Assembly: GCA_011800155.1 (NCBI GenBank)
Contig: CM022368.1
Coordinates: 2,666,001-2,730,000 of the forward strand
Length of the DNA: 64,000 nucleotides
Direction: 5' to 3'
Source: Flammulina velutipes
Lineage: Eukaryota > Basidiomycota > Agaricomycetes > Agaricales > Physalacriaceae
A program made the position numbers and the translations under genes. Positions 46,471-58,557 of this stretch are shown here, in pieces. The notes beneath the pieces were generated by a model, which made no database searches, was not told where the DNA came from, and saw only the letters and a list, made by a program, of their open reading frames with translations. Position 1 is the first letter of the stretch. Each line of letters begins with the position of its first letter.

Positions 46471-47898
46471 GATGCGCATCTGGGAATAGACGGTGGCTAA
46501 AGCAAGACACCGGGCCTTGTCTTCCGTGTCATGAGCAAATGACCTACGTCGTGACACGTTTTCATCAGGATGGAGAACGATGGAGACTGTTCATTGATCC
46601 CGGTGGTGCAGTATTTGAAAGATGGGTGCAGATGGGTGCATTGAAAGATAGTATAAATTGAGGGTACTTGGCATACGTACCTTCAAACGTCCACTGGCTC
46701 CATCGTATACGCCACATCCATCTACATCGCTTGGCAATTGGACGAGTAACGATAATGTATATCACCAGGTCAAACACCGGTCCCCAGTGCCATGTAAACG
46801 CAGTGATCTGCATCCGATACGATTATGTAGCGTCGATGAGAGTAATAAAGACGGAGTGGTTTCCGGTCGGGAGGAAATATTCTGGTCGGCCGAACGATTT
46901 GGCTGGCGAGTGAGGTGGAAGTATCGATTCGATGATGATAAAAGCGATTGATAATTAGGTGGCATTCCGGGAGGCATTCCAACCCAGGAGAGGGACCTCT
47001 GGCGCCCTCGTTGGATAACCGTCCCAAGTATAGTTTGACCGATGCCGAGGGCAGAGCCGTCTAATACGAGGAGCGACGCCTAACATCCTGAGCTTCCTCC
47101 AGATGTGTATCCTTTATTGCAAGGGTTAAGAGAGCGACCCCAGCCCAGAGTGGATAGTTGCACTCAAACGCAAGTGTCACTTGGGGGTTGGCGGTCTTGA
47201 CGAAGGGTATACCGCCAGCTGCAATGATTTGGGAGACGTGTCGAAAGAGATGGGTAGATATATACGAATAACGCAGGACTGCATCCTCTTTCGCGGGGTC
47301 ATTAGTCGTGTCGTAACCCTTGACTTTGACAGCCTAGACGCGTCAACAGAGATAGAGCACACTGGCATTGGTCCTAGGCAAAAATCAGGCTCTGGAGTGA
47401 GACGAAGGACGCATTGTTACGAACCTTTATGGGGAACGGGCACCATGCAAAGGTTCCCGAATCACCTCCTTCTCGGCAAATTCAGCATGTTTGGCTGGTC
47501 ATGGGCGAAAATAGCACGCCGTACATACGCTTCCGGAACGCCCGAGACTACCCATATTCCTTGCGCGATGTTGTCGCTGTTTTCCGTCGCGGAAGATGAT
47601 GAAAGTAAGAAACAATTCGTACTACCAAACAAAGTATCTGTGGCGCGCAAGAATGTGTCATGATCCGCCGCCTTCTCGATCCCGTTCCCGTCCAAGCGTC
47701 GGTAGTCTAGCTACTTCCTGAGAAAAGGACAATGATAATTAAAGATGGTGGTTAGAATGAAACGCAGGCGGACTCAGGCTCCAGTTAAACACGCGAGATT
47801 GTAGCCAGTAATTAAATCGATATTCGTCTATAGGTATACACACAAGCAAAATAAAATAAAACACCGTAACATCCACCACACAATGAATCCCAACTCCA
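46471..47898. other. Gene-poor stretch of 1.4 kb
   Basis: Several overlapping open frames of 60-160 codons on both strands, the longest on the plus strand at 47181-47663. None shows a recognised motif or a consistent codon pattern, and I could not build a spliced gene. It may hold UTRs and the promoter of the SDR gene, or a decayed gene. Confidence 0.4.
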
Positions 47899-50361
47899 CT
47901 AGAACCGCCACCGAGAATTGTCGAGAACAGTTGGCCACCTTCGTGGTACCCGCTTGTTCGAGGAAGAGGTCGTGCTACTGTCGAAAGGCTTCTCCGTCCG
48001 GGGTACCCGCTTAACAGCCGTAGAGATCAAAGTCGTTTTCCTGAGCAAGACGCGAGTCGCCCGCTGGAGCGCCTCCTTCGTGTCAGATCGGGATTGCTGG
48101 AAAGCGGATTTGACATGTGTCTTGGTCTTGGTCGGCGAAAGAGGTCTGGTAGAGGGAGACGGCTCATCCTCCTCGTCGATGGTATCCAGTCGGGGTGCAA
48201 GCATGAAGCGACGGCGGAGAGGAACGCGGAGGACCTTGGGAGAGGAGTCGAGGGGCGGAGGCGAAGATGTTGGGCTCGCTAACCAATTATCCATGCGCAT
48301 AGATAATGTTTTAGCGAGTCCAACATCCTCAGCCTCTTGGCTCGAGGGATCGCAGTCCAGTTGGGTCAACGGCGTTGTGAATTCCGAAGAGGCTGATGCA
48401 CGTTTCGATGGCGATGACAACGGTCGAAGAAGGCAGGAAGAGGGAGGAAGTTTGTTGAACGAATCATCGTCATCTTCCAGGCTGGAGAGTGACTGCAGAG
48501 ATTCGTCCGAAAGCAGTGACTGGTTCGACGAGGAAAAGATGGAGGCATAAAAGCCAGCGACAGAACTACCTTCATCGTCACTAGCAAAAAGAGGTTAGCA
48601 CGATGGATGAGACAAAGCAGGAAGGGCATACCTGTCGAAGGAATCTCCAATGGACTCGTTGTCAATCGTCGAACGAGAATCCGAGGCCGAGAATAGGCAG
48701 GATTGGCGAATTGCAGGTGGCGGAGCGCAGGAGTCATCGGCACGGAAGAAAGGACATTGGTTCCACGGCGAAGAAGAAGATGAAGGAATGAAGGAGGAGG
48801 ATTGGATGGACGGTGGGCCAGAGGGTTCATCGGTGCGGAAGAACGGAACCAGATTCCATGGCGAAGATGAAGATGAAGGAGTAAACGAAGGCGATGGAGG
48901 GAAAAGGTCATCATCGCAATCCTCCGGTAGCTTCAATGATTCCGTGGTAGAAAGAGGCTCAGGCTGGTCCCATGGCGATGACATCGACGCAAAGAAATCG
49001 TCATCGGCGACTGGCGGGCAAGAATCTGCGGGCAAGAAGAGCCAAGAGGAGGGAGAGGAGGGAGAAGGGCGGGATGGCTGGGAGGAGAAATGTAACGGGA
49101 ATGCGACACCATCAAAGCTGTCCTCGTCTTTCAGCAAAGATTCACAACCAGAGATACCATCCTCTCCACCCGTAAACGAATCTGGACAACGCGAGAGTGG
49201 AAGAAGATCTATGACACACTGGAGAGAAGGAGAAAGCGTGAGCTGACAAAACGGAGTGGCAACTTCTCTTTCACGAGCCCGACGAGTAACCACAACGAGC
49301 GAACCAACACAAGCCACATAGACAAGGATCGAACACTTGAGATGAGACTGAGCGAGACGCACCTGAACCGACAACCAAGCCATAATGATACCCGTCTTGT
49401 TCCTCGTGTCATACCAGCAACGCCCGAGACTGATGCCACCCGCACTCAACCAACAGGCCGCAAGACTGACGCCAACGAACACAACCACTTCCTCGCTGCT
49501 GAGAAGGGACCAAAATGCTGGGAAAATCGGGTGCGCTGAAAGATCAGCATAGAACGTTGCAGTACTACTCACAAGCTCCACTGACTCGCACCTTGCCAAC
49601 AGACTGGTACCAATGCCGTTGAAAGTCGAGATGATCCGGTCAAAGACTGTCCAGCGATCCCTAGGTGAAAGACTGGCGACATTGACAATAGCATCCACGA
49701 CGATCTCGTCCACATCGCACACGACACGCCCGACGAATCGGACGGTACGGGCGACACCAGACACGGCGACCATGTCTTTGGAGGGAATATCCCAGAGCCA
49801 GACGCAGACCCTAGGAATCTGGCTGACCCCAAGGGCGAAACAGGCAAAGGCGAGTAACTTGAGGTTGCGGAAGAACGACCCAGTAGGATCGGAGGCGACG
49901 ACGAGCTTGACATTGCTGAATCCGGTGGCGCACTGGGTCTTGAAGGGAGATGCGAGAACATAACGGGAGAATGGGCGGGATGAAGAGGCGGAGGGAGAGA
50001 AGGAGGAAGAGGGCGAGATGGCGGTAGAGAAACGCGGGATGGAAACGAGAGCGGGTTCGACCTCGACGGCTTCAGCGAGTTGGCCACGGCGTTGGGTGAC
50101 CATGAGGACGGCGACGAGGGCCACCACGAAGGAAGCGATGACGAAGGGCAAGGGCGAGTTGGAGTTGGAGCTGACGGTGACCATCGTAGGCGTCGTCGGA
50201 GCACGAACACAGAGCGTGGGCTGGAAAGACTCGAGGGTAACGGCGGGGCTGAGGCGCCGCAATGAGGTCTCGACCATGGCCGGGGACTCAAGAGGGTTTG
50301 GAAGGATTAATGGCAATGCGACATAAACGACGAGGAAAACAGCGAGCTGGATGGCAAACAT
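47899..50361 (-). CDS. Large hypothetical membrane protein with Ser/Pro-rich C-terminal tail
   Basis: An 803-residue protein in two exons (51-nt intron near 48580). M-F-A-I-Q-L-A-V-F-L-V-V-Y-V-A-L-P-L begins with a hydrophobic segment. Further hydrophobic segments occur at about residues 70-90, 170-190, 275-295 and 340-355. The second half, about 450 residues, is predicted disordered and rich in Ser, Pro and acidic residues. It contains repeats of the form F-x-P-S-S-S-S-S-P-W-N-x-x-P-F-F-R. No family recognised. A TATA-like sequence (GTATATAAGA, minus strand) is about 80 bp upstream. The intron joins F-D-S to D-D-E-G in frame. Looks like a transmembrane anchor with a cytoplasmic regulatory tail; function unknown. 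Confidence 0.75.
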
Positions 50362-50440
50362 GGTAGCCGAAGGAATTCGCGATATCGAATGGGTGGTACG
50401 AGGGAAAGAGAACCTTAAAGTGATCGAGAATCGTACTTGC

Positions 50441-50450
50441 TCTTATATAC
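50441..50450 (-). promoter_or_regulatory. TATA-like box of the 803-residue membrane protein
   Basis: Minus strand GTATATAAGA, 80-89 bp upstream of the ATG at 50361. Confidence 0.45.
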
Positions 50451-52306
50451 CCAAAATTCAAAAACAGTGCCAAACATAAACGTGGCGCAATTCTCCGGCG
50501 AGTCCTTCGACAGACGTATAGTGTAGAACGTCCACCGAAAGAGGCATCGCCCAGTACAGGATTGAATTCGCGTCAGTCTTTGCAAAGGCGATTTCCTTTA
50601 TTTCCTGTCAAAGCGTCAGCTCACGATCCATCATCCATCAAGAAACCAACAACACGGGTAGAGTGCTCTAGGCGTTATCCTATATTCACTCGAAAATCCG
50701 TCTCTTGTTGGAAGAAATCAATTACATTCGCGCGATTGTCCGTAAAGTCCTACAAGAGATAAGAAAAAATATAAGTAAATCATCTGGCGTCGTACATATA
50801 TCACCAATATAACGACTTTGGCTCCGTATACGAAGGCTGCTCAGGTGATCGCGGCGTCCTAGCTAGACACGGTGGCATTTTCCAAACCGTGGTGTCCCAG
50901 TCGCCGACTTCGCCAATGTATTCATGTACGTCGTCGGGTCAGGCGGGCCCTCGCCCTCTTTGGTTCCAGCCTTGAAAAGATGACCGCACCGCAGACAAAT
51001 ACAAGGGGGTTCTCCGCGAATCAGGTGGATTCTGGCTGGCTAACAATGAAGCCGATGTGGAATCGGATGTCAAACTGCGGCAAGAGGGACGCGTTCGGAC
51101 TTTTTTGAATCTGAAGACCGTCCTGGAGGTAGGGGATAACTGAAACCAGGTGGTGTAATCTGGGCGGCGTACGTTACTCGAGGTGTACGAGAACTCCCAC
51201 TTCCCGCAGTGCCCCAGCCTGCATGATGAGCCCAGCTGATCGACAGCAACATCTTAGGCGTTTGGTTACCCAGGTCATTCGCAAGTGGTTCTCGGACGAA
51301 AAAGTGTAAAAGATTTCGTTCGTAGAAGTCGGAGGGGTATAGTCGACACTAGCATCGGCACTTGCATCGTTCCCATAATCTTCACTATCGGGTATCATAG
51401 ATCCTTGGTCTGGTGGTTCAAGTGGAAGCGCTTTAGATGCATGGTTCAGACTCAGAAACCCGGTTGAGTATTGGGAGCGTCCGTAATAAGACGACGGAGG
51501 ACGAGACTACGATAAACATGAGTAAGAGTTGCCAGTAAAAGAAATGAACAACGTACCGATGGCTCAGTATTGCTATGTGTACTGTGAGTGCCACTGGAGC
51601 CGAGTCGCTGCATTGGTTGGGTGCGCGATAAATTATTCTGACTTCAGTGTGCCGAGTTGAGCATCGGAGGCTGGAGCATGTTGAGGTGGATTGTGTAGCC
51701 TTTCAAAAAGAATCAGTCTTCGTCTTATAACTTCCGTAACTATACGTACCTCAGTCCTCCATCTCCAGTCTTAGACGGTTGTGCTAGGTTCGTGAAGCTC
51801 CGGCAGACCCAGAAACTGTACACTCTCCGTCTATGCCTTTCATACACTGCTTCAAAGCCATCCTGAAGACCGCGCCGTCGCCCGACTTCGACATTTTGGT
51901 GGCGAACAAAGGTCAGAGCGAGTCGGTGACATCCTGGCACGTTCCTCCGCTGCCATCTTGCCGTCTTGAGCAGCAGCAGCCAGGCGCCCCTTGGTTGACT
52001 CTATCTCGTCTCTAGCGGTTCCATCGTCCTCACGTTCGTCTGGCCTGCTGCAGTTTTTTGCTGGGCTTCCAGGAGCTGCTCGAGGAGGTGTGTCGACGAC
52101 AAGTTTCGCGACGAGGTGCCCAAGGACAAGGTTTCCAGTACATCTGGATTTTGAACAGAAGGTAACTGCAGAGCTGAGATCGCCATCAAATTTTGGCACC
52201 GCCGTCACGTGCGTATCGCCACATATTTCCTGGGTACCATCGAGACACGAGAGATGATACCTACAAATACATTTTGTACTTCGTACATTTACACAACACA
52301 TACTAA
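50451..52306. other. Region with fragmentary coding potential, unresolved
   Basis: About 1.9 kb with no gene I could assemble. On the minus strand a piece at 52180-52006 starts M-A-I-S-A-L-Q-L-P-S-V-Q and ends T-M-E-P-L-E-T-R before a TAG. The adjacent frame carries I-E-S-T-K-G-R-L-A-A-A-A-Q-D-G-K with M-A-A-E-E-R-A. Together they look like a helical or coiled segment broken by a shift or an unseen intron. A Pro/Ser-rich piece lies at 51070-51252, and an acidic piece (D-S-E-D-Y-G-N-D-A-S-A-D-A-S) at 51270-51398. These may be exons of one fast-evolving gene or a decayed one. Confidence 0.3.
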
Positions 52307-54741
52307 TTAACACGGCTTCGCGTATGTCCCAGAGGGCGCGGTGCTTCCTTCTTCTTTGTCAAGCCTTCCCCTCTTATGCTCAGATTTGCTGAACGCACTT
52401 CCCAAGTTACTCAGAGCATGTATAGACGAGGACTTGTTCATCAATCCTTCAGTGATCTCAACCTGTCGATCAAAGTCAGCGTCGTACTCACTGCACACCA
52501 CAATCACTGAGAACTCACAATGTCAGCGACGAGGCGCTCAGCAAGCTAGGTCATCAAGTCAGCAACGACTCCGAAGTTCACTATAAGAAACAGCTGACCG
52601 TCTCAGTAAAGCTCTCCCGTACCACCACCCGCAAGATCTGGATATCCTGCAGATCCGGAGCTAGTTCGTAGTTGGGTACGATCCAACCCTTCGCGCGCAG
52701 GAGCGTCTGAATCCACACCTGCTGGACATCCGGGCACTTTTCCGTGAACGAGTCCGAGAAGCGGAACGACACGACGGGCAGTCCGGGAATATAGGTCTTG
52801 AACAAGATGAGTCCAAGACAAAACCGAATCGCGGATGCTTACTTCGATGTTACCATCCATACCAATAGCTTCCTTTATGGCGCCACTTCCACCAGCTGGT
52901 CGGTGGACATCACTGAGCACTTGATAATACGTGGACATTTCCAAGGCTCTGCTAAGGAGACGAGCATTCTTGAGGTTGTTCAAAGCGATTTGCCGGTATC
53001 CTTCGAAGCCCAGGTGAATGAAGTTGAAATATTGGGCAATGATTGGAGCCGCAGGCCGAGAGAAGTTCAAAGAGAAACTTCAAACCGAGGATAAGCGGTA
53101 ATTGACGCCCATGTATATATGGAACTTACCTATACTCGACAGAGCCCAAGTAGTGCAGCTCAAAAATGAGATCTTTCGGCAGATGCGCCTTGTCGCGCCA
53201 AACAGCCCAACCAACGCCGACGTAGGCCATGCCATACTTGTGGCCACTATAACAAGGCGGTCAAGGAAAGAAGGTACAGTGGATAACAGCTGGGTAGACA
53301 TACGATGCGTTTATCGACACGACACGGGGGAGCTTGAAATCCCAAAGTAATTTTGGCTAAAACGAATATTAATAATGTGTTGCAAAGTACCTCCACCGCG
53401 TACATGAGCGAAAGGAGCAACGAAACCACCAGAAGCCGCATCAACTATCGAGTACATAAATAACATCTTTAAGTTATAATTTGGGTTGACATACCATGTA
53501 TGGGGACATAATGTCCTGTTTCCGCCTCGTATTGGTCCAACAAGTCGGAAATTTCCTTCACCGGCTCATAATGACCAGTATACGTGCCTAAAGATCTCGG
53601 TTAGCTGTCATATGCATTACAAAAAAAGTGGATACGTACTTCCCAAGATGACGAAGATACCGATGGTATTTTCATCGACGTACTCCATCGCCTTCTTCGG
53701 ATCGAGCCTATACTTGCTCTCGATAGAGATAGGTACAAGACGACACTCAACCTCAAAGTAACGCGCGAACTTTTCGAGGGCCACTTGGGCGTTAGCTCCC
53801 ATGATGATATTGGGACTGCTAGAAAGTCAGCTGATATAACCAGGTATTGAAGAGTAAGATTCTTACCCAGGCTCGTGGATGCTTTTGCCAGCTGCCTTGC
53901 GCTTCTCCTGCCAGATACGCTTCATAGCGAGACCGCCCAGCTGGATGGCTTCAGATGAACCTGTGGTCGCGGTTCCGATGGCCTGTTTTGCCGATGGGGC
54001 ATGCCACATGTCAGCCAAAATCGAAATGCCTGTTTTCGAGTGAGTTCCGAAACTATCCTTATACGAAGAGCTTACATCGAGTATGAATCAGCTCTGGATT
54101 ACAGTCAGCTCAGATCGATAGAAATGAGAGCAACATAATCAACATACGAGTGGCTGGATACTCGTCAGAATCTAAGAGATGCAATTTAGCCTGGAGAACC
54201 AGAAATTAGGGATTTGAAGCGCATACCAATGAGATTCTTGTTTTGGTTCTCTGCCATGAGTTTATCGGCTAGCGGGGGCATCCATGTGTGGACGAAAGAC
54301 GCGAGATTGAGAACAGGTTGACCGTCTGCCAGTGGTAGACGAATTGAGCCAATAGCCGAGACGCTGAGAATTGGATCGTACCCAAAGCAAGCTCGTCGTG
54401 AATAAGGTTATACGCCGAGTCGGCGTCCAAGCCCTGCTCGTCGTTAGCAGTGTACGTTAGCCGCAGTGCAAGAACGCGTACTTTTGATGCGATATGATAC
54501 TTTGGGATAGGTTCCGTTCCATAACGCGAGCCATATGCGTGCTGAATCACGTTCGGGTCTGTGCGAGTCAGGTGGTGAGCTGTTTTCTTGTCCTATCGTC
54601 GGCTATGAGCATGTTTCAGCAATCAATTTGAACGGGACGTACATGCGCATCCTGTACGAGGCGATCTGCGTCGACGTGCTGCCATGGCTGCAGTTAGGAC
54701 TCAACAGAACATTGAGTGAAAGTTGTCACCTTGGAGAGCAT
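52307..54741 (-). CDS. GAD1: Glutamate decarboxylase (first copy)
   Basis: PLP enzyme that converts glutamate to GABA, consuming a proton. About 540 residues. Exons include [60 protein letters not shown] and [12 protein letters not shown]. Further on are [13 protein letters not shown], the PLP-Lys motif S-G-H-K-Y-G, and [18 protein letters not shown]. The end is G-T-Y-A-K-P-C, stop 52307-52309. The ATG at 54741 matches the start of the second copy, but the joins of the first two short exons were not resolved. A TATA box (TATTTAAATA) lies 50 bp upstream. It is paralogous to the copy at 62811. Confidence 0.92.
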
Positions 54742-54790
54742 GGTGGGATATGGTGGGGGTAGGAAAGAAAGACAAGCGGGCGTCGAGTGC

Positions 54791-54800
54791 TATTTAAATA
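54791..54800 (-). promoter_or_regulatory. TATA box of the first GAD copy
   Basis: TATTTAAATA (palindromic) 50-59 bp upstream of the ATG; the same sequence lies 41-50 bp upstream of the second copy. Confidence 0.6.
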
Positions 54801-54866
54801 GTCTGGCTGATGACGCGCCGATGTCATTCTGGAATACCCACATGACGCGCGCATGTCGCCAGAAAT

Positions 54867-54886
54867 GCAGCTATTCATAGGCGACT
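54867..54886 (-). promoter_or_regulatory. Conserved 20-bp upstream element of GAD, copy 1
   Basis: Minus strand AGTCGCCTATGAATAGCTGC, identical over all 20 bases to 62657-62676 upstream of the other GAD copy, while flanking bases differ. Lies 126-145 bp upstream of the ATG. Confidence 0.55.
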
Positions 54887-55183
54887 CAAGATCATTGAAG
54901 ATGGTATTTACGCAGAGAAGATGACCGTCAACGAGAAAGCTAAGATCGTCATCAAAATTTGGTCGGCATCTTTACCACCACCACCACGTGCATGTACGCC
55001 ACATACTTATATCCTCCACAAAATTCTGAAGCCCGACCCGCAACACGGTGTACGCGACAATACATGATGTAAAGTTACTTGACTCCGTCTTTCGTCCCAA
55101 CGTCTCCCCCAATAGTAAGTACTAACCGTTAATTTATAGACCCAAAACTAAATACCAAACCAAGCCACCTCTTCTGGTTCCTC
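54887..55183. other. Intergenic region between GAD copy 1 and the next gene
   Basis: About 300 bp without a supported gene; beyond the duplicated promoter block the sequence no longer resembles the region upstream of the second GAD copy. Confidence 0.4.
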
Positions 55184-56385
55184 CTACTTCTTCTCGCTGG
55201 GCTCATCTACGCTAACAATGCTCGCCGCCGACGCTTCTGACGGTCTGCCATTTCCATTGATATTATTCAGCTCCTGCTGCGCCTTCAACCAGCTGCCTAT
55301 CCCCACTGCGATAGCCCCCACCGCATGCGCCGCCCCAGACGCCAAAATTGCCCCCCCAGCACCAGCAGCCACTGCCGGAATCGCAGGGATCGACCCCGCC
55401 GTGATGAGAATCGCACTGATCGTGCTCATCACCTTCGGGTGCTCGCTGGTCAGGAAATCAAGTGCGTTGCAGGCGTTTATGAGCCACACGGGGGCTTGCG
55501 TCGTCGCTACGGCTGTGTGGACGATTTAGTAGCTGCCTTGAACTTGAAGGAGGGAAGAAAACGTACTATCGGAACGAACAGGCGCGGAGACCTCTGAACT
55601 TGAGGTCGATACTGGTGCTGTTACTGCTGCGGCTGTCATTACGACAGTATCCGACAGGGCCTTGTGAGCCGATGGTCGCTGGATTTCCTGCGTCGACCCG
55701 CGACGCATGGACTTGAAGAACTCGGCGCCAGACATCGACTTGGATGCCTGTGGGGTGGGCCGCTTTGGCTTGATGTCCTCCTGCTGATGATGAACGACAA
55801 CAGGTTCCTCCAGAAGATCCGTTGACTGCTTCCTGTTCAACCAGAACTTGGAGTCTGACCTCTTCGGTCCACTTGGTTTCGGAGGAGGTGGCGGTGGCGC
55901 ATCCATAGACAAAGGTTCCTCAGTCAACACCCCTCCCTTCTCCTCGTCACTCTTCCTCGTGAACCACAACAGTCCGTTGGACTTGGAGTGCACCTTCACC
56001 GTCTCCGTCTTCTTCTCATCAATATCCCCTAACACACATGAAATCCCCACTCGCAAAGCGAGAAAAAGTACTCACATCCCATATTTCGCATCGCGATCTT
56101 ATACTTGTCCCAGTTCCACCTATAGCGTCCCCCATGCACCTGCTTCATCACCGCCTTTAGTTCGTCCAGCCTCGCCTTGGCCTTGGGCGCCATGTAGCGC
56201 TGGGCGACTTTGTGCCAGTACTCGCGCGGCACATTTCGCTCGGTGCAGCCTGCCTTGATCACAGCGAGCCATTCGTCCACATTCTGCGTTGGGGAACCTG
56301 TGAAGCTCGGAGGGGGAGGGACCCAGAGAGCATAGACAGGCTCCAGGTCGTATCCCTTCAGCTTGAATGAATCGAGGATAGGCAT
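55184..56385 (-). CDS. Hypothetical protein with Gly/Ala-rich hydrophobic C-terminus
   Basis: About 366 residues in three exons. The N-terminal 100 residues are ordered and tryptophan-containing: M-P-I-L-D-S-F-K-L-K-G-Y-D-L-E-P, V-P-R-E-Y-W-H-K-V-A, then M-R-N-M-G and W-D-I-D-E-K across the first intron. A disordered Pro/Lys-rich middle follows (P-P-P-P-P-K-P-S-G-P-K-R-S-D-S). The last exon has W-L-I-N-A-C-N-A-L-D-F-L-T and a long hydrophobic Gly/Ala segment I-P-A-I-P-A-V-A-A-G-A-G-G-A-I-L-A-S-G, ending E-P-S-E-K-K. No family recognised. The hydrophobic segment could sit in or on a membrane. Confidence 0.7.
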
Positions 56386-57011
56386 AGTAGTGAGGGTATG
56401 TGGTCAAGAGTTATAATAAACGACCCTTGGGTTGCCTCCCCCCTTGTCATACCTTATTAACGGACGCCTCGCGGGAAAAATGTGTTACCACAGTTTGGTT
56501 CGGACGGAACTGCAACACCTTGCAAGGACGTCACTGACATGTTTCACAACCTTTTGGAAGGCTGGAGAGCTCCTGGACCCATTGGCACGCGCAGCGTCCC
56601 AAGTTCAAGTTAGTTGCCACTCGAATCGCCCGAAAAGGCAAGAGTGGCGCGAAGAATAATGGGGTGAGAATACGCATGAACCATATGACTCTGTATACGA
56701 TATCCATACCCCATAGCATTTAAATAGCGTTGCGTTAGAGGTGCGAAGATATAGTACATGCATGGGTCCCCATACATTAGAATGCAAGCAAAGTTATACG
56801 ATGTCACAACGGGAACGCCGTAGTGGAATAAGTAATGAAAGCGCTGCGTCGTAAGTATACGTATTGTCCCTTCGATGAGGATCAGAAAGAATAAAAGGTA
56901 GAGGGAATCTAGGAATTCGAAATCAAGAAATGCCAAATGCCATAGGACGAGGAGGAATTCGAGTCGACGAGGCTGGTGGTATGAGGCGACTCGGAGGAGG
57001 GGCCAGTAGGC
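56386..57011. other. Intergenic region, AT-rich
   Basis: 626 bp between the start codon of the previous protein and the stop codon of the next, both on the minus strand. It should contain a promoter and a 3' UTR. A 108-codon frame at 56610-56936 on the minus strand has no domain and no upstream exon. Confidence 0.4.
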
Positions 57012-58404
57012 CTACTTTCGAATATTGGTATACGCAGGAGGAAGCTCCACTGTCTCCGGTTCTTCATCGGCAACAAGAGGCTCGCTGGGGCCAGCGTCGT
57101 CATGTTGAATAACGTTGACAGGTCTCAACTGCCGCATAGGTCCCTTTCTCCCTCCATTCGTCGATGTGCCACCATAAGGCCCGCTGGTATCCGATAAGAC
57201 CTGGCTGACCGGTCTGCCATCGGTGCTGCCACGACCAGAATCGGACGCCACGGTGGGGTCAGGCACGATAAACGGCTCGGGCTCGTAGTACTGAGGTAGT
57301 TCAGCGCCCCTCGTAGGACGCTCGTCACCCTCATCTGAGTGAAGAAGATCCACTGGTTTCTCGCCTTGTTGCTTGTGGAAGCGATTGCGCCGCCGCAGGA
57401 AAATTATGAGGAGAACAAGAGCAATGATAGCGCAAACGCCACCTATCACGCCACCGACGATAGCACCGACATTGGTTGAGCTGCCACCGCTACTGCCGCT
57501 GTTACTGCCGCCGCTACCATCGCCGCCCGTGCCCGCTCCGCTTGTGCTGGTAGCATATGCTCCACCAGCGGGTGTACCGGGTGTCGAACTAGGGCTGTCT
57601 TCGTTCAAACACGAGTTATCGTTTGACGTTCCACCACCAACGGTATAGAGGGAGCTGCCAGCCGAACCACTGCCTCTGTCGTCACCACCAACTAGAAGGA
57701 GAGTAGTTCCGCCACGAATATTGGGGACCCAACTGAAGCCAGTGCCTTTGCTCTGGACTTCTGTAATGTCGCCTTCTGGCACAGCAAAAGATTGACCACC
57801 GGGGATGACGCCAAAGAACTTTGGTGTCCTGTGCAACGATCATTTTAGTTACACGAAGGAGATTTGTAGCCGGTGGATCAACGTACCCCTCCACGTCTGC
57901 AGGAGTCCAGAATATCCTGGTTGACGAGCACTGTACTATTTGGTTGGGCGGATCGATGGAGTAGTAGTAGTCTGGGGTGACACTGGCAGAGACATCATAA
58001 CATGATGAGTCGTCGGAAGACTGAACTGTTGCGGCTACGCTTGTTCCGCCAGATCCGAAGCCACTGGCATCACTCATCTACGGCGTAGTGAGCAAGGTAA
58101 TCAGACAACTGGAATCTGTACGCACCACAGCGACGAATTGTGAGTTTTCAGGAAAGTCCATCTTGAAGGTGACTTCCGTAGCCGAGTCTGAAGGGAATTT
58201 GACATCTTTTATGACGCGGACTTCAGTGTTGTTGCTGAACGGCGACGAGCCAAAGGGAACGATGAGGAGACTGTATGGGCCTTTGCCGTCTGAGCCGGTG
58301 ACTGAGACTGTCAGATCTTGGCACTGGGCTGGGTCTGCTGCAAAGTGCCAGTTGTAGGCATTGGCAGCGTCGAGGAGGATAAAAGAAAGGAATATAGGCA
58401 GCAT
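57012..58404 (-). CDS. Single-pass membrane protein with signal peptide (receptor/sensor-like layout)
   Basis: About 425 residues in three exons. Signal peptide M-L-P-I-F-L-S-F-I-L-L-D-A-A-N-A, an extracellular part of about 230 residues with several Cys (D-P-A-Q-C-Q-D-L-T-V-S-V-T-G), then a Ser/Gly-rich linker (G-G-S-N-S-G-S-S-G-G-S). The transmembrane helix is G-A-I-V-G-G-V-I-G-G-V-C-A-I-I-A-L-V-L-L, with a basic stop-transfer R-R-R-N-R. The cytoplasmic tail of about 120 residues has E-E-P-E-T-V-E-L-P-P-A-Y, a possible PPxY motif. Such proteins are common in agaric genomes and not functionally known. Divergent from the PRKRIP1 homologue with 153 bp between start codons. Confidence 0.8.
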
Positions 58405-58557
58405 TGAATGCCTATTTTGAAGGGCACGTCGTCGCCAAAGGATTTCGATGGTGGTGGTATGGGAAAGAGAGGCTCCACCCTCGTGACCTTGCACCGCTTC
58501 CTCTGCAACTCTCACATTCCAAGTGGGTCGCTGCCTGTAACACCAACCGCGCTTACA

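Noticed and set aside
47181..47663. Plus-strand ORF of 160 codons
   Set aside because: No recognised motif, alternative overlapping frames on both strands and no promoter or splice context; kept only as part of a gene-poor region.
47918..48550. Plus-strand ORF of 210 codons
   Set aside because: Antisense to the Ser-rich second exon of the 803-residue membrane protein.
49569..50291. Minus-strand ORF of 240 codons, very Ser/Pro/Arg-rich
   Set aside because: A frame-shifted shadow of the 588-codon exon that carries the hydrophobic helices.
56610..56936. Minus-strand 108-codon hydrophobic ORF
   Set aside because: AT-rich sequence in the 3' region of the receptor-like gene; no conserved pattern and no splice partners.
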